Below, one piece after another: positions 16,375-27,083 of a stretch of 44,983 nucleotides of DNA (position 1 is the stretch's first letter; each line of letters begins with the position of its first letter). The stretch comes from Christensenella sp. UBA5327 (GTDB lineage: Bacteria; Bacillota; Clostridia; Christensenellales; Aristaeellaceae): positions 42,408-87,390 of the forward strand of contig DHQX01000005.1 in assembly GCA_002411105.1 (NCBI GenBank). The letters are read 5' to 3'. The translations under genes were made by a program, and so were the position numbers. Under the pieces are notes generated by a model. That model had not been told where the DNA came from. It saw only the letters and a list, made by a program, of their open reading frames with translations, and did not search any database.

Positions 16375-17805
16375 CTACTGTACTTTCATTTTACTTCGCT
16401 CCCAGTATACCCCCATTTCAAGGCTTGTCAACATTTTTATTGTCTTTTTGTCTGATTTTATCTCATTTTTCATCCATAAGAAGCGTTTGATGAACTTTTC
16501 CGTGGCAAGATGGAGCGCCTGGTCGCCCGAAACACCCATCAAGCGAGCGGTGTTGACGCAGGAGAAAAACAGGTCACCCAGCTCCTCCAGCGCTTTTTCA
16601 GGCTGATCCATCACCTGGCGCAGCTCGTCGGCTTCCTCCCCCACCTTCTCAAGCGCCTGGGCGGCTTCCTCCCAGTCAAAGCCCACCTTGGCGGCCGCGG
16701 CCTGCACCTTTTCAGCCCGCATCATCGGCGGGAATGAGGTGGGCACCGCCAGCATCGCCTCCCCAGGGTCGGTTTCGCCACCTCGCTCAGCCTTTTTGAT
16801 CTCATCCCAGGTCTGTTTCACATCCTCGGCGGTCTCCAGCTGTATCTCCCCAAAGATATGGGGATGCCGGCGGATCAGCTTTTCGCAGATGTTTTTGAGC
16901 ATCTCACCCCAGGTGAGCGTGCCCTGCTCCTCCCCCACCACGGCGTTGAAGGCCAGCTGCAAAAAAACGTCTCCCAGCTCCTCCGCCGCGTGGGCCCAGT
17001 CACCTGAGGCCAATTCCGCCGCCGCCTCATGGGCCTCCTCCACCAGGTATTTCGCCAGGCTCTGGTGGCTCTGCTTTTTATCCCAGGGGCAGCCATCCGG
17101 CCCACGCAGCCTGCGCATGATGGCCAGCAAATCCTCCGCATCAAAGGCGGTTTTTTCAAGCAGCGGGGCCGGGAACACCACCAAGCCCGCCGTGTGGTCA
17201 TACTTCTTCTGACGGTCGATCTCAGGCAGCGCCATCCACAGACCCCTGCGCGCGGCCTGCTCCCCCGGAGCGAAAAACAGCACCCGGGCGTTTTCCCCGT
17301 AAACGGGCAGCAATTTCAGCTTCACATCCCCCGCCAGGGCGCGGCTGTTAAGCTCCACCACAGCTAAAGGCTGCTGGGCGTTATGCACCTCAAGCGCCGT
17401 GGCGCTTGAGACCAGCACCGGCCCTCTGATCCCCGCCTGGCTTACAAGCGAGCTTTCCAGCGGCACCCCAGGAAGCACCCGCACCTGATCCCCCGCCAGC
17501 GTTCTGAGCACCCGCACCGTTTCGTCCCGGGCCGGGTCCGCAACCGCGTAGGTCACGGCCCGCTTTCTGGCCCTTGTTATCACCGCCTGCGCTGCCGCCT
17601 GGGCAAAGGCGTCAAAGTCCCGGCTTTCCTCATGCAATGGATCCAGGCTTTCAAAGGAAACGCCTTCTTCCTCCAGCAGCTTCACAGCCCCGTGCCGCGC
17701 GGTGCGCAGCACCAGGCAGCCCGCTTTTTTCATCTGTCTGAGTGCGCCCAGGGTCAAAAAATCCGGATGTCCCGGCCCAAGGGGCACCACAGTAACCGTA
17801 TGCAT
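16375..17805 (-). CDS. mazG: Tetrapyrrole methylase-like/MazG nucleotide pyrophosphohydrolase fusion (YabN type)
   Basis: 476 aa, two domains. Residues 1 to about 215 are a tetrapyrrole-methylase-like Rossmann domain (VTVVPLGPGHPDFLTLGALR, LPGVPLESS) of unknown substrate. Residues about 225-460 are MazG: LRGPDGCPWDKKQSHQSLAKY, YLVEEAHEAAAEL and EELGDVFLQLAFNA carry the ExxE..ExxD metal-binding pattern, and a second, partial copy follows (EEADELRQVM, EELGDLFFSCVN). It hydrolyses nucleoside triphosphates to monophosphates and pyrophosphate, cleaning the pool of aberrant nucleotides. The start is 2 nt after the yabM stop with GGGAGGAAA upstream, so they are one operon. The last roughly 25 residues look unconserved and are encoded by DNA that carries the hup promoter. 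Confidence 0.95.
   Translation of the reverse strand: MHTVTVVPLGPGHPDFLTLGALRQMKKAGCLVLRTARHGAVKLLEEEGVSFESLDPLHEESRDFDAFAQAAAQAVITRARKRAVTYAVADPARDETVRVLRTLAGDQVRVLPGVPLESSLVSQAGIRGPVLVSSATALEVHNAQQPLAVVELNSRALAGDVKLKLLPVYGENARVLFFAPGEQAARRGLWMALPEIDRQKKYDHTAGLVVFPAPLLEKTAFDAEDLLAIMRRLRGPDGCPWDKKQSHQSLAKYLVEEAHEAAAELASGDWAHAAEELGDVFLQLAFNAVVGEEQGTLTWGEMLKNICEKLIRRHPHIFGEIQLETAEDVKQTWDEIKKAERGGETDPGEAMLAVPTSFPPMMRAEKVQAAAAKVGFDWEEAAQALEKVGEEADELRQVMDQPEKALEELGDLFFSCVNTARLMGVSGDQALHLATEKFIKRFLWMKNEIKSDKKTIKMLTSLEMGVYWERSKMKVQ
16404..16431 (-). promoter_or_regulatory. Strong hup promoter inside the mazG 3' end
   Basis: Minus strand: TTGACA (16426-16431), 16 bp, TATACT (16404-16409), start near 16397, about 60 nt before the hup ATG and 20 nt before the mazG stop codon. 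Confidence 0.8.
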
Positions 17806-17807
17806 GT

Positions 17808-19388
17808 CTATTTCCTCCCGCCCAGCCTGCCGGGCAATTCACTGCGCCTGACGGCCCCGGTCTTAAGCGCCGCTGCTGCGTACAGCACCACGGCCAGCGC
17901 CATCACCAGGCCCAGCATCAGCCAGCTGCGCCCCAGCCACTCGCCCCACAGGGCGCTTGCCAGCGCCACCGGCAGCGCCATGATCAGCGTTGCCAGCCCC
18001 GGCCGCAGCAGCATCTCCCGCCAGCTCCACTTAAGCCCGGTGTATTTGAGCACATAGTAGAGGTTGAGCCCGGCGCTGATGAGATAGCACGCCAGTGAGG
18101 CATAGGGCGCCCCCGTGATGTGCACCTCCGGCATGTTCACCGCCGTGTAGTTCACAACCACTTTCACGATAATCCCCAGAAACAGCGTGTACATGGGGAT
18201 GCGCTGCTTGTGCAGCCCCTGGAGGATGCCGCTGGTGGACTGCACCAGGGTGAATACCACAATGGTCAGCGCGCTGATCTGGAGCAGGTCCGCACCCAGC
18301 TGCAGCTGGGCCGGGCTATACTCCTTGTGGAACAGCAGAGTCAGGATGGGCTTGGCCAACAGGCTCATCCCCACCGATGAGGGGAGGCCTATCACCATCG
18401 CCAGCCGCATCCCCGTGGCCGCGTCCCGCTTGACGCCCTCCCGGTTGCCCTGGGCACGCTTGGCGGATATGGTGGGCACCAGGTTGGTGGCCATGGCCAT
18501 GGCCAGCGCCGTAGGCACGTTGATCAGCGCAATCACCAGCCCTGAATAGATCCCGTAGCGCGACAGCGCCTCCTGCTCCGGCAGGTAGGCCTTCATCAGC
18601 CGCACCAGCATGAAGCTGTCAACCGCCCCCGCCAGGGGCACGATGCTGGCCCCGATGGTGATGGGGATGGCCGCGAACACCAGATCCCGCACGATGCGGC
18701 GGTAGCCCTCCGGCCGCCCCTCATCCAGCGCAATTTCGCCCTGCATGCCGGGCCTGACCAGGACATAGTCCACCGTCATGTACAATAGCGCCGCCGCCTC
18801 GGCGATGGAGGTGCCCAGCAGCGCCCCCGCGGCGCCCATGGCGTAGCCGCCAGTCCCCATATAGTGATAGGCCAGGGGCAGCGCGATGGCCACCTTGCCC
18901 ACCTGCTCAATCAGCTGGCTGATGGCCGTGGGCCACATTCGCCGCTGGCCCTGCATATAGCCCCGGAAAGCGCTCATCACGCACACCAAAAGCAGGCTGG
19001 GCGCAATCATCATAAACCCGGCTTTTGATTCCATCGTGCCGGTGGCCTGGGCAAAGCGCCCGGAAAACACCAGCATCACAAGCGTTGCCAGCACCCCCAA
19101 GGCGCTTAAGAGCACCATCGCCCCCCGGAACACGCGCCGGGCGCTTTTCCCCTGTCCCCTGGCCAGATAATGGGCCACCATCCGGGAGATCGCCACCGGA
19201 ATCCCGGCAGATGAAATCACCAGCAGCAGGTTGTAGGTGGGAAACACCTGCTGGTATACCCCCAGCCCAGCCCCGCCGATGGCATTGGCCAGGGGGATCT
19301 TGTAGAGCACCCCCACCACCTTGCAGATAAGCCCGGCGATGCCCAGGATGGAAATGCCCCCGACGAGGGAGCGCTGTTTACTGGTCAT
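17808..19388 (-). CDS. YabM/SpoVB-like polysaccharide flippase (MOP superfamily)
   Basis: 526 aa integral membrane protein with about 14 helices. The start (LVGGISILGIAGLICKVVGVLYKIPLANAI, here shortened: GGISILGIAGLICKVVGV) and the ALAMAMATNLVPTISA region match the SpoVB/YabM/MurJ-like branch of the MOP superfamily that flips lipid-linked sugars or peptidoglycan precursors. Position directly before mazG, hup and rqcP is as for yabM in Bacillus; a sporulation role cannot be inferred. The usual start is ATG 19388, but no ribosome binding site precedes it: the bases upstream belong to palindromic repeat copy 2 and an unrelated stretch. The frame stays open to a TTG at 19439 inside the repeat. 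It follows gyrA with 81 bp between. Confidence 0.88.
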   Translation of the reverse strand: MTSKQRSLVGGISILGIAGLICKVVGVLYKIPLANAIGGAGLGVYQQVFPTYNLLLVISSAGIPVAISRMVAHYLARGQGKSARRVFRGAMVLLSALGVLATLVMLVFSGRFAQATGTMESKAGFMMIAPSLLLVCVMSAFRGYMQGQRRMWPTAISQLIEQVGKVAIALPLAYHYMGTGGYAMGAAGALLGTSIAEAAALLYMTVDYVLVRPGMQGEIALDEGRPEGYRRIVRDLVFAAIPITIGASIVPLAGAVDSFMLVRLMKAYLPEQEALSRYGIYSGLVIALINVPTALAMAMATNLVPTISAKRAQGNREGVKRDAATGMRLAMVIGLPSSVGMSLLAKPILTLLFHKEYSPAQLQLGADLLQISALTIVVFTLVQSTSGILQGLHKQRIPMYTLFLGIIVKVVVNYTAVNMPEVHITGAPYASLACYLISAGLNLYYVLKYTGLKWSWREMLLRPGLATLIMALPVALASALWGEWLGRSWLMLGLVMALAVVLYAAAALKTGAVRRSELPGRLGGRK

Positions 19389-19403
19389 TGAAAAGATACG
19401 ATG

Positions 19404-19461
19404 GGGGGAAGGGCTTTTTGAAAAAAGCCCTTCCCCCAAACCCCTATCCCAAAAACTTTAG
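19404..19461. repeat. Dispersed GC-rich palindromic repeat, copy 2
   Basis: Perfect 16-bp stem (19404-19419 with 19422-19437; arm GGGGGAAGGGCTTTTT), 2-nt loop, then tail AAACCCCTATCCCAAAAAC. Lies in the 81-bp gap between gyrA and yabM, ending 15 bp before the yabM start and apparently replacing its ribosome binding site. Confidence 0.82.
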
Positions 19462-19469
19462 CCATGGTG

Positions 19470-21977
<2,508 letters not shown>

Positions 21978-21998
21978 GTTCTGTCCTGTCTTCTCTTA

Positions 21999-23975
21999 TT
22001 AAATGTCAAGGTCAGCGACCATGTCGTAGTTCTGCTCGATAAACTCCCGCCTGGGCTCCACCTGGTCGCCCATCAAGAGGGTAAAGGTCTCATCTGCCGC
22101 GATGGCGTCACTCACCGTCACCTGCATCATCGTACGGGTTTCCGGGTTCATGGTGGTCATCCAGAGCTGCTCGGAGGACATCTCCCCCAACCCCTTATAG
22201 CGCTGCAACTCTGGCTTGGGCTCCCGGCCGATCTCGTCCAGCAGCTTTTCCAGCGCCGCATCGTTGTACACATAGTGCTCCTGCTTGCTCTTGGTCACCT
22301 TGTACAGGGGCGGCATGGCGATATACACATAGCCTTTTTCAATCAAGGGGCGCATGTAGCGGTAAAAGAAGGTGAGCAGCAGCACCCGGATGTGGGCGCC
22401 GTCCACGTCAGCGTCGGTCATACAGACGATGCGGTGATAGCGCAGCTTGGACAGGTCAAAATCCTGGCCGATGCCGCAGCCAAAGGCGGTGATCATGTTT
22501 TTGATCTCTTCGTTCATGAGGATGCGGTCAATGCGGGTTTTTTCCACGTTCAAGATCTTGCCCCGCAGCGGCAGGATGGCCTGGAAGTGCCGGTCACGCC
22601 CGGTTTTGGCGCTGCCGCCGGCGGAGTTGCCCTCCACCAGGAAGATCTCGCACTTGGCGGGGTCAGTCTCTGAGCAGTCCGCCAATTTGCCCGGCAGCGC
22701 CGCGCTTTCAAGCACGGTTTTGCGCCGGGTGAGTTCCCGGGCCTTGCGGGCAGCCTCCCGGGCCCGGGCCGCGCCCAGGCAGCGGTCCAGCATCACCTGG
22801 GCCACAGAGGGGTTCTCCTCCAGAAAACTGCGCAGCTGATCGCTCACCAGGCTGTCCACAATGCCCCGCACCTCGGAGTTGCCCAATTTTGACTTGGTCT
22901 GGCCTTCAAACTGCGGCTCCTCCAGCTTCACGGAGACCACCGCCGCCAGGCTCTCCCTCACATCCTCGCCCCGCAGGTTGGCATCCGCATCCTTGAGGAA
23001 TTTATAGCGCCGCCCATGGTCGTTGATGGTGCGGGTGAGGGCCGCGTAAAAGCCCATCAGGTGGGTGCCGCCCTCGGGGGTTCTCACATTGTTGGCAAAG
23101 GCGTAGACGTTCTCCTGGTAGGAGTCGTTGTACTGGAGGGCCACCTCCACCGCCACCCCGTTCTTCAGCCCCTCCATGTAGATGGGCTCAGGAAAGAGAG
23201 TGGCCTTGTTTTTGTTGAGGAATTTGACAAACTCCCGGATCCCGCCCTCATAGTGGAAGCTGCGGGCGTCCACCGGGTCCACCCGCTCATCGGAGATGTC
23301 GATGCGGATGCCCTTGTTGAGGAAAGCCATCTCCCGCATGCGCACGCTCAGGATGTCCATGCGGAAATCGCTCCCCACGTCAAAGATGGCGCTGTGATCG
23401 TGCTCCTCCAGCTTCGTATCCGGCCAGAAGCGCACCGCGGTGCCAGTCTCCTGGGTGTCGCCCACCACCTTGAGGTCGTGGTCAATCTTGCCGCGGGTAT
23501 AGTTCTGCTCATGGATTTTGCCATGCTGCTTGACGGTGACGGTGAGCTTTTTGGACAGCGCGTTCACCACCGACGCGCCCACGCCATGGAGCCCGCCGGA
23601 TACCTTGTATCCGCCGCCGCCAAACTTGCCCCCGGCGTGGAGCACCGTCAGGCACACCTCCACCGCCGGGCGCCCCAGTTTGGGATGGATGCCCACCGGG
23701 AAGCCGCGGCCATTGTCACTCACACTCACCGAGCCATCCGGATGCAGGGTGACCTGGATATGATCACAGTAGCCGGCCAGCGCCTCGTCAACTGCGTTGT
23801 CCACAATCTCATACACCATGTGGTGAAGGCCGTTGTGGTCGGTGGAGCCGATGTACATGCCCGGGCGCTTGCGCACCGCCTCCAGCCCCTCCAGCACCTG
23901 GATGTCCTTCTCGTCATACGCCGCGCCCACATGGGTGGACATAGCGGAAATATCCTGATAGTTTCCCTCGGTCAT
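21999..23975 (-). CDS. gyrB: DNA gyrase subunit B
   Basis: 658 aa, the short form usual in Bacillota (no proteobacterial insert). GHKL ATPase motifs: YEIVDNAVDEALAG, SDNGRGFPVGIH and GGLHGVGASVVNALS. Transducer domain in the middle, then the TOPRIM domain with EGNSAGGSAKTGRDR, CMTDADVDGAHI and the typical MPPLYKV and RYKGLGEM. It drives ATP-dependent strand passage together with GyrA. A GAGGTAAGG ribosome binding site precedes the ATG at 23975; the protein has about 20 residues before the usual YDEKDIQVLEGLEAVRKRPG start and an alternative Met at residue 12. Confidence 0.98.
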   Translation of the reverse strand: MTEGNYQDISAMSTHVGAAYDEKDIQVLEGLEAVRKRPGMYIGSTDHNGLHHMVYEIVDNAVDEALAGYCDHIQVTLHPDGSVSVSDNGRGFPVGIHPKLGRPAVEVCLTVLHAGGKFGGGGYKVSGGLHGVGASVVNALSKKLTVTVKQHGKIHEQNYTRGKIDHDLKVVGDTQETGTAVRFWPDTKLEEHDHSAIFDVGSDFRMDILSVRMREMAFLNKGIRIDISDERVDPVDARSFHYEGGIREFVKFLNKNKATLFPEPIYMEGLKNGVAVEVALQYNDSYQENVYAFANNVRTPEGGTHLMGFYAALTRTINDHGRRYKFLKDADANLRGEDVRESLAAVVSVKLEEPQFEGQTKSKLGNSEVRGIVDSLVSDQLRSFLEENPSVAQVMLDRCLGAARAREAARKARELTRRKTVLESAALPGKLADCSETDPAKCEIFLVEGNSAGGSAKTGRDRHFQAILPLRGKILNVEKTRIDRILMNEEIKNMITAFGCGIGQDFDLSKLRYHRIVCMTDADVDGAHIRVLLLTFFYRYMRPLIEKGYVYIAMPPLYKVTKSKQEHYVYNDAALEKLLDEIGREPKPELQRYKGLGEMSSEQLWMTTMNPETRTMMQVTVSDAIAADETFTLLMGDQVEPRREFIEQNYDMVADLDI

Positions 23976-24043
23976 ACCTTACCTCGCAATCATCATTGGC
24001 ACACAGGACAAAAGCGCGGATCTGCGCCTTTCCCATTGGTTTT

Positions 24044-24052
24044 ATTATAGCA
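24044..24052 (-). promoter_or_regulatory. Extended -10 promoter of gyrBA
   Basis: Minus strand TGCTATAAT, a perfect extended -10 (TGn-TATAAT); weak -35. Start near 24037, about 62 nt before the gyrB ATG. gyr promoters often respond to supercoiling through the -10 region. Confidence 0.65.
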
Positions 24053-24084
24053 TATTTTGGTAGAAATTGAAAGGGAAAACCCCC

Positions 24085-24149
24085 GGTTTACACATCGAAA
24101 AACCCTTGGATTTGAAAGGGTTTACACCGTCCTCAGGCTTTTGTATAAT
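24085..24149 (+). promoter_or_regulatory. Promoter and candidate operator of the two-component system
   Basis: TTTACA (24121-24126), 17 bp, TATAAT (24144-24149). GGTTTACAC occurs twice, at 24085-24093 and 24119-24127, the second copy covering the -35; AAACCCTT (24100-24107) and AAGGGTTT (24116-24123) form an inverted repeat between them. Suggests autoregulation by the response regulator. Confidence 0.65.
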
Positions 24150-24195
24150 ATGGTCATCTTTCATCCGCGACAAATGACCTGTTGGGAGGCCCGCC

Positions 24196-24888
24196 ATGTC
24201 CATCAAAGCGCTCATTGCCGATGATCAGCCCCAGATTTCAGAAGTGCTCCGCCTGTACAGCCAGAAGGAGGGCTATGAAACCCGGGTGGCCAAGGACGGG
24301 CAGGAAGCGCTCGCGCTGTTTGACAGCTTCAAGCCCGATGTGGTGCTGCTGGACGTGATGATGCCCAAGGTGGACGGCTTTGAGGTCTGCCGGCGGATCC
24401 GCGCCCAGGGGGACACCCCGGTCATCATGATCACCGCCCGGGGCGAGGATTTTGAGAAGATCATGGGGCTTGATATCGGTGCTGACGACTACATCGTGAA
24501 GCCCTTCTCCCCCGAGGAGGTGATGGCCCGGGTGCGCGCGGTGCTTCGGCGCCTGAACCGTGACGGGCAGCCAGACAGCGCCATCAGGCTGGGCAGCCTT
24601 TCTGTCAACCTGACGCTGTATGAGGCCAGTGTCTCAGGTGAGCCGCTGGCGCTGACCAAAAAGGAGATGGAGCTGCTCTACACATTTGTCCAGAGCCCAA
24701 ACCGCGTCTTCTCCCGGGAGAAGCTGCTCAGCGACCTGTGGGGCTATGACTACCTGGGGGACGTCCGGACGGTTGACAGCCACGTAAAGCGCCTCCGGGC
24801 CAAGCTGGACGCCCACCCCCACCCGGACTGGGCCATCGCCACGGTCTGGGGAGTGGGCTATAAACTGGAAGTGCTCCATGAAAGTTAA
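24196..24888 (+). CDS. OmpR/PhoB family response regulator
   Basis: 230 aa. Receiver domain with Asp9/Asp10, phospho-acceptor Asp53 (VVLLDVMMPKVDG), Thr80 and Lys102 (IVKPFSPEE). The C-terminal winged helix (about 130-227) has EPLALTKKEMELLYTFVQ, FSREKLLSDLWGYDYLGDVR and TVDSHVKRLRAKLD, typical of OmpR/PhoB proteins that bind direct repeats. Acts as a transcription factor activated by the downstream kinase. GGGAGG precedes the ATG; the stop overlaps the kinase gene by 11 nt. Target genes and signal are unknown; the repeats at its own promoter suggest autoregulation. Confidence 0.95.
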   Translation: MSIKALIADDQPQISEVLRLYSQKEGYETRVAKDGQEALALFDSFKPDVVLLDVMMPKVDGFEVCRRIRAQGDTPVIMITARGEDFEKIMGLDIGADDYIVKPFSPEEVMARVRAVLRRLNRDGQPDSAIRLGSLSVNLTLYEASVSGEPLALTKKEMELLYTFVQSPNRVFSREKLLSDLWGYDYLGDVRTVDSHVKRLRAKLDAHPHPDWAIATVWGVGYKLEVLHES

Positions 24889-26341
24889 GACCATCGCCGG
24901 CAAGCTGGCCCTGGCCCTCATCTTGGCGCTGGTGGTGCTGGCCCTGGCTGTGGGGCTCAGTTTTTCCGCCCTGTTCAGGGATTATTCCAGGGAAGCAGCC
25001 CGGGAGCAGCTGGCAGAACAATCCAAGGTGATCCTCTCCCTGGTCAACGCCGGAATGCAGGAGGCCATGGGCCGGGGCCAGGGCAGAGGGCAGCCCCAGA
25101 TGCGGGGCAGCGCCAACTACCGGCGGTATCTTCAGGCGCTTAACACCCAGGCCAATATCGACGCCTGGGTGGTGGACCGTGAGGGCCACCTCACCACCGG
25201 CTACCAGCAATCAGCCCAGCAGCTGCCGGAGGACATGCTGCCCCTGTACCAGGCCGTGCTGAGCGGAGAAACCCGCTTCCAGGAGGGCTTTTCCAGCCAG
25301 CAGGGCCTGCCCACCCTCACCCTGGGGGTGCCTATCCCGGGGGAGAGCAGCGTGGAGGGGGCCTTGCTGCTCCACACGCCGCTGTCAGCGGTGCGCCAGG
25401 CCGAGGCGGCAGGGCTGAGAACCCTGCTGTTCAGCGTCCTCATCGGCCTTGCCCTGGCGCTGGTGGCCTCGCTCTTTCTGGTGCGGCGCTTTTCCCGGCC
25501 GCTGGAGCGGGTGCGCGCCACCGCCCTGGCCCTGGCAGAGGGCGATTACAGCGCCCGCAGCCAGGTGAGCCAGCAGGATGAGGTGGGCGAACTGGCCCGG
25601 GCGGTGGACACCCTCTCCCTGCGCCTGGACGAGGCCAGGCAAGAGCGGGAGGCTGCCGAAGGCCTGCGCCAGGAGTTTATGGCCAATGTCTCCCACGAGC
25701 TGAAAACCCCCGTGGCGGTGCTGCGGGCGATGCTTGAAACCCTGCGGGACGGCCTGGTCAGGGATCCTGAACAGGTGCAGGGCTATTACCACACCATGCT
25801 GGGAGAAACCGGCGCCCTGGACGCCCTCATCCGGGATCAGATGGAGTTAAGCCGCCTCCAGACCCCCGGCTTCAGCCTGAACAAAGAGCCTCTTGACCTG
25901 CGCCAGACGGCGGAGGATGCCCTGCGCGCAGCCCGCGGCATGGCAGAAAAAAAGGAGGCGCGCATCAGCGCCTCCCTGCCGGAGTTTCCGGTGATGCTGG
26001 ACGGGGACACCGGCAGATTGCGCCAGATGCTCCTGATCGTCCTTGATAACGCCCTGCGCTTCACCCCGCAGGGAGGTCAGGTTTTCCTGCGCATGACGCC
26101 CCACACCCTGGAGGTGTCAGACCAGGGCCCCGGCATCCCCCAGGACAGCCTGAACCGCATTTTCGACCGCTTCTACCGCGTGCCCGGCGGCGAAAAAGGC
26201 CCTGGCTCCGGTCTGGGCCTTGCCATCGCCCGGGAAATCGCCCAGCGCCACGGTATGCGGGTATCCGCCGAAAACCAGCCCGCGGGCGGGGCGGTGATCA
26301 GGTTTGCTTGGGAACCTCCCCGCTCTGAGGATTCAGACTGA
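24878..26341 (+). CDS. HAMP-containing sensor histidine kinase
   Basis: 487 aa. Membrane helix 1 (about 8-32), extracytoplasmic sensor region (about 33-177), helix 2 (about 178-203), HAMP linker (RRFSRPLERVRATALALAEG), dimerisation/phosphotransfer domain with His273 in FMANVSHELKTPVAVLRA, and the ATPase with N box LLIVLDNALRFTP, G1 VSDQGPGIP, F box FDRFYR and G2 GSGLGLAIAREI. Senses an unknown extracellular signal and phosphorylates the regulator encoded upstream; overlap of 11 nt means translational coupling. The sensor loop has no recognisable domain. The 3' end overlaps the convergent arsC gene by 44 nt. Confidence 0.95.
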   Translation: MKVKTIAGKLALALILALVVLALAVGLSFSALFRDYSREAAREQLAEQSKVILSLVNAGMQEAMGRGQGRGQPQMRGSANYRRYLQALNTQANIDAWVVDREGHLTTGYQQSAQQLPEDMLPLYQAVLSGETRFQEGFSSQQGLPTLTLGVPIPGESSVEGALLLHTPLSAVRQAEAAGLRTLLFSVLIGLALALVASLFLVRRFSRPLERVRATALALAEGDYSARSQVSQQDEVGELARAVDTLSLRLDEARQEREAAEGLRQEFMANVSHELKTPVAVLRAMLETLRDGLVRDPEQVQGYYHTMLGETGALDALIRDQMELSRLQTPGFSLNKEPLDLRQTAEDALRAARGMAEKKEARISASLPEFPVMLDGDTGRLRQMLLIVLDNALRFTPQGGQVFLRMTPHTLEVSDQGPGIPQDSLNRIFDRFYRVPGGEKGPGSGLGLAIAREIAQRHGMRVSAENQPAGGAVIRFAWEPPRSEDSD

Positions 26342-26765
26342 ACACACGCAGCATTTCCTCAATGCGTTGCTTGATCGCATCCCGCACAGCCCGGGTTTTT
26401 TCGAGTTTCTCCTCCTCACTGCCTGTAAAGGCGGAAGGGTCGGGAAAATCCCAATTGAGCGTCATCTTTTGGGCGGGGAAAATGGGGCAGCGCTGCCCGA
26501 TTGACTGATCACACACCTTGATGACCAAATCGTATGCGCGGCCTTCCCGGAAAAAATCAAACACGTCTTTCACCGCGTTTCCAGACAGGTCATAGCCCTC
26601 TTCCGCCATCACCTTCACCACCATGGGGTTGAGCTGGCCCGGCTCAAGGCCGGCGCTTTCCGCCTGATAGGCACCAGCCCCCAGACGGTTGAGAAAAGCT
26701 TCCGCCATCTGGCTGCGGGCCGAGTTGTGAACACAGACGAACAATATCCTCATCGCTTGCCTCAT
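26298..26765 (-). CDS. arsC: Arsenate reductase, thioredoxin-coupled (LMW-PTP type)
   Basis: 155 aa. The P-loop CVHNSARSQ (Cys11-x5-Arg17) and WDFPDPSAF (Asp) are those of low-molecular-weight tyrosine phosphatase-like ArsC; the redox pair Cys85 and Cys93 (VCDQSIGQRCPIF) is present as in the Staphylococcus pI258/Bacillus enzymes. It reduces arsenate to arsenite in the cytoplasm and is recycled by thioredoxin. The start overlaps the stop of the thioredoxin-like gene (ATGA), giving translational coupling; a second Met is at codon 5. Last gene of the ars cassette, convergent with and overlapping the kinase gene. Confidence 0.94.
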   Translation of the reverse strand: MRQAMRILFVCVHNSARSQMAEAFLNRLGAGAYQAESAGLEPGQLNPMVVKVMAEEGYDLSGNAVKDVFDFFREGRAYDLVIKVCDQSIGQRCPIFPAQKMTLNWDFPDPSAFTGSEEEKLEKTRAVRDAIKQRIEEMLRVFSLNPQSGEVPKQT

Positions 26766-27055
26766 CCCCTCACTTCTCTTAAAATGTCAACGATCTCCTC
26801 GGTTTTGAGAACCTTGCCAAAGGATACCACCTGGTCATCCACCACCAGGGCGGGGGTGGTCATCACACCATATGCCGCGATCCGAGCAAAATCGCTCACA
26901 TGCTCAATCTCGGCGTCCATGCCCAGTTGTGCCAGCGCCTCTTTGGCGGCGGCTGCCAGGGAATTGCATTTGGCACAGCCGCTGCCCAACACCTTGATGC
27001 CGGAAGCCTGGGCCTGTTCGTTCTGATCCTTGTCTTTTTTTCCGAAAATAGCCAT
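26762..27055 (-). CDS. Small thioredoxin-like redox protein (TM0996/MTH895 family)
   Basis: 97 aa: a charged N-terminal extension (AIFGKKDKDQNEQAQ) and a compact thioredoxin fold with KVLGSGCAKCNSL (CxxC) and the cis-Pro loop VMTTPALVVDDQVV. This family of mini-thioredoxins lacks the first strand and helix of normal thioredoxin. AAAGGAG precedes the ATG at 27055; the longer frame up to 27130 is not supported. It lies between the permease and arsC, the usual place in ars-type cassettes, and may supply electrons to ArsC or act on the permease; this is inferred from position. Confidence 0.92.
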   Translation of the reverse strand: MAIFGKKDKDQNEQAQASGIKVLGSGCAKCNSLAAAAKEALAQLGMDAEIEHVSDFARIAAYGVMTTPALVVDDQVVSFGKVLKTEEIVDILREVRG

Positions 27056-27083
27056 GGTACACTCCTTTCGATTAAGAGGTCCG

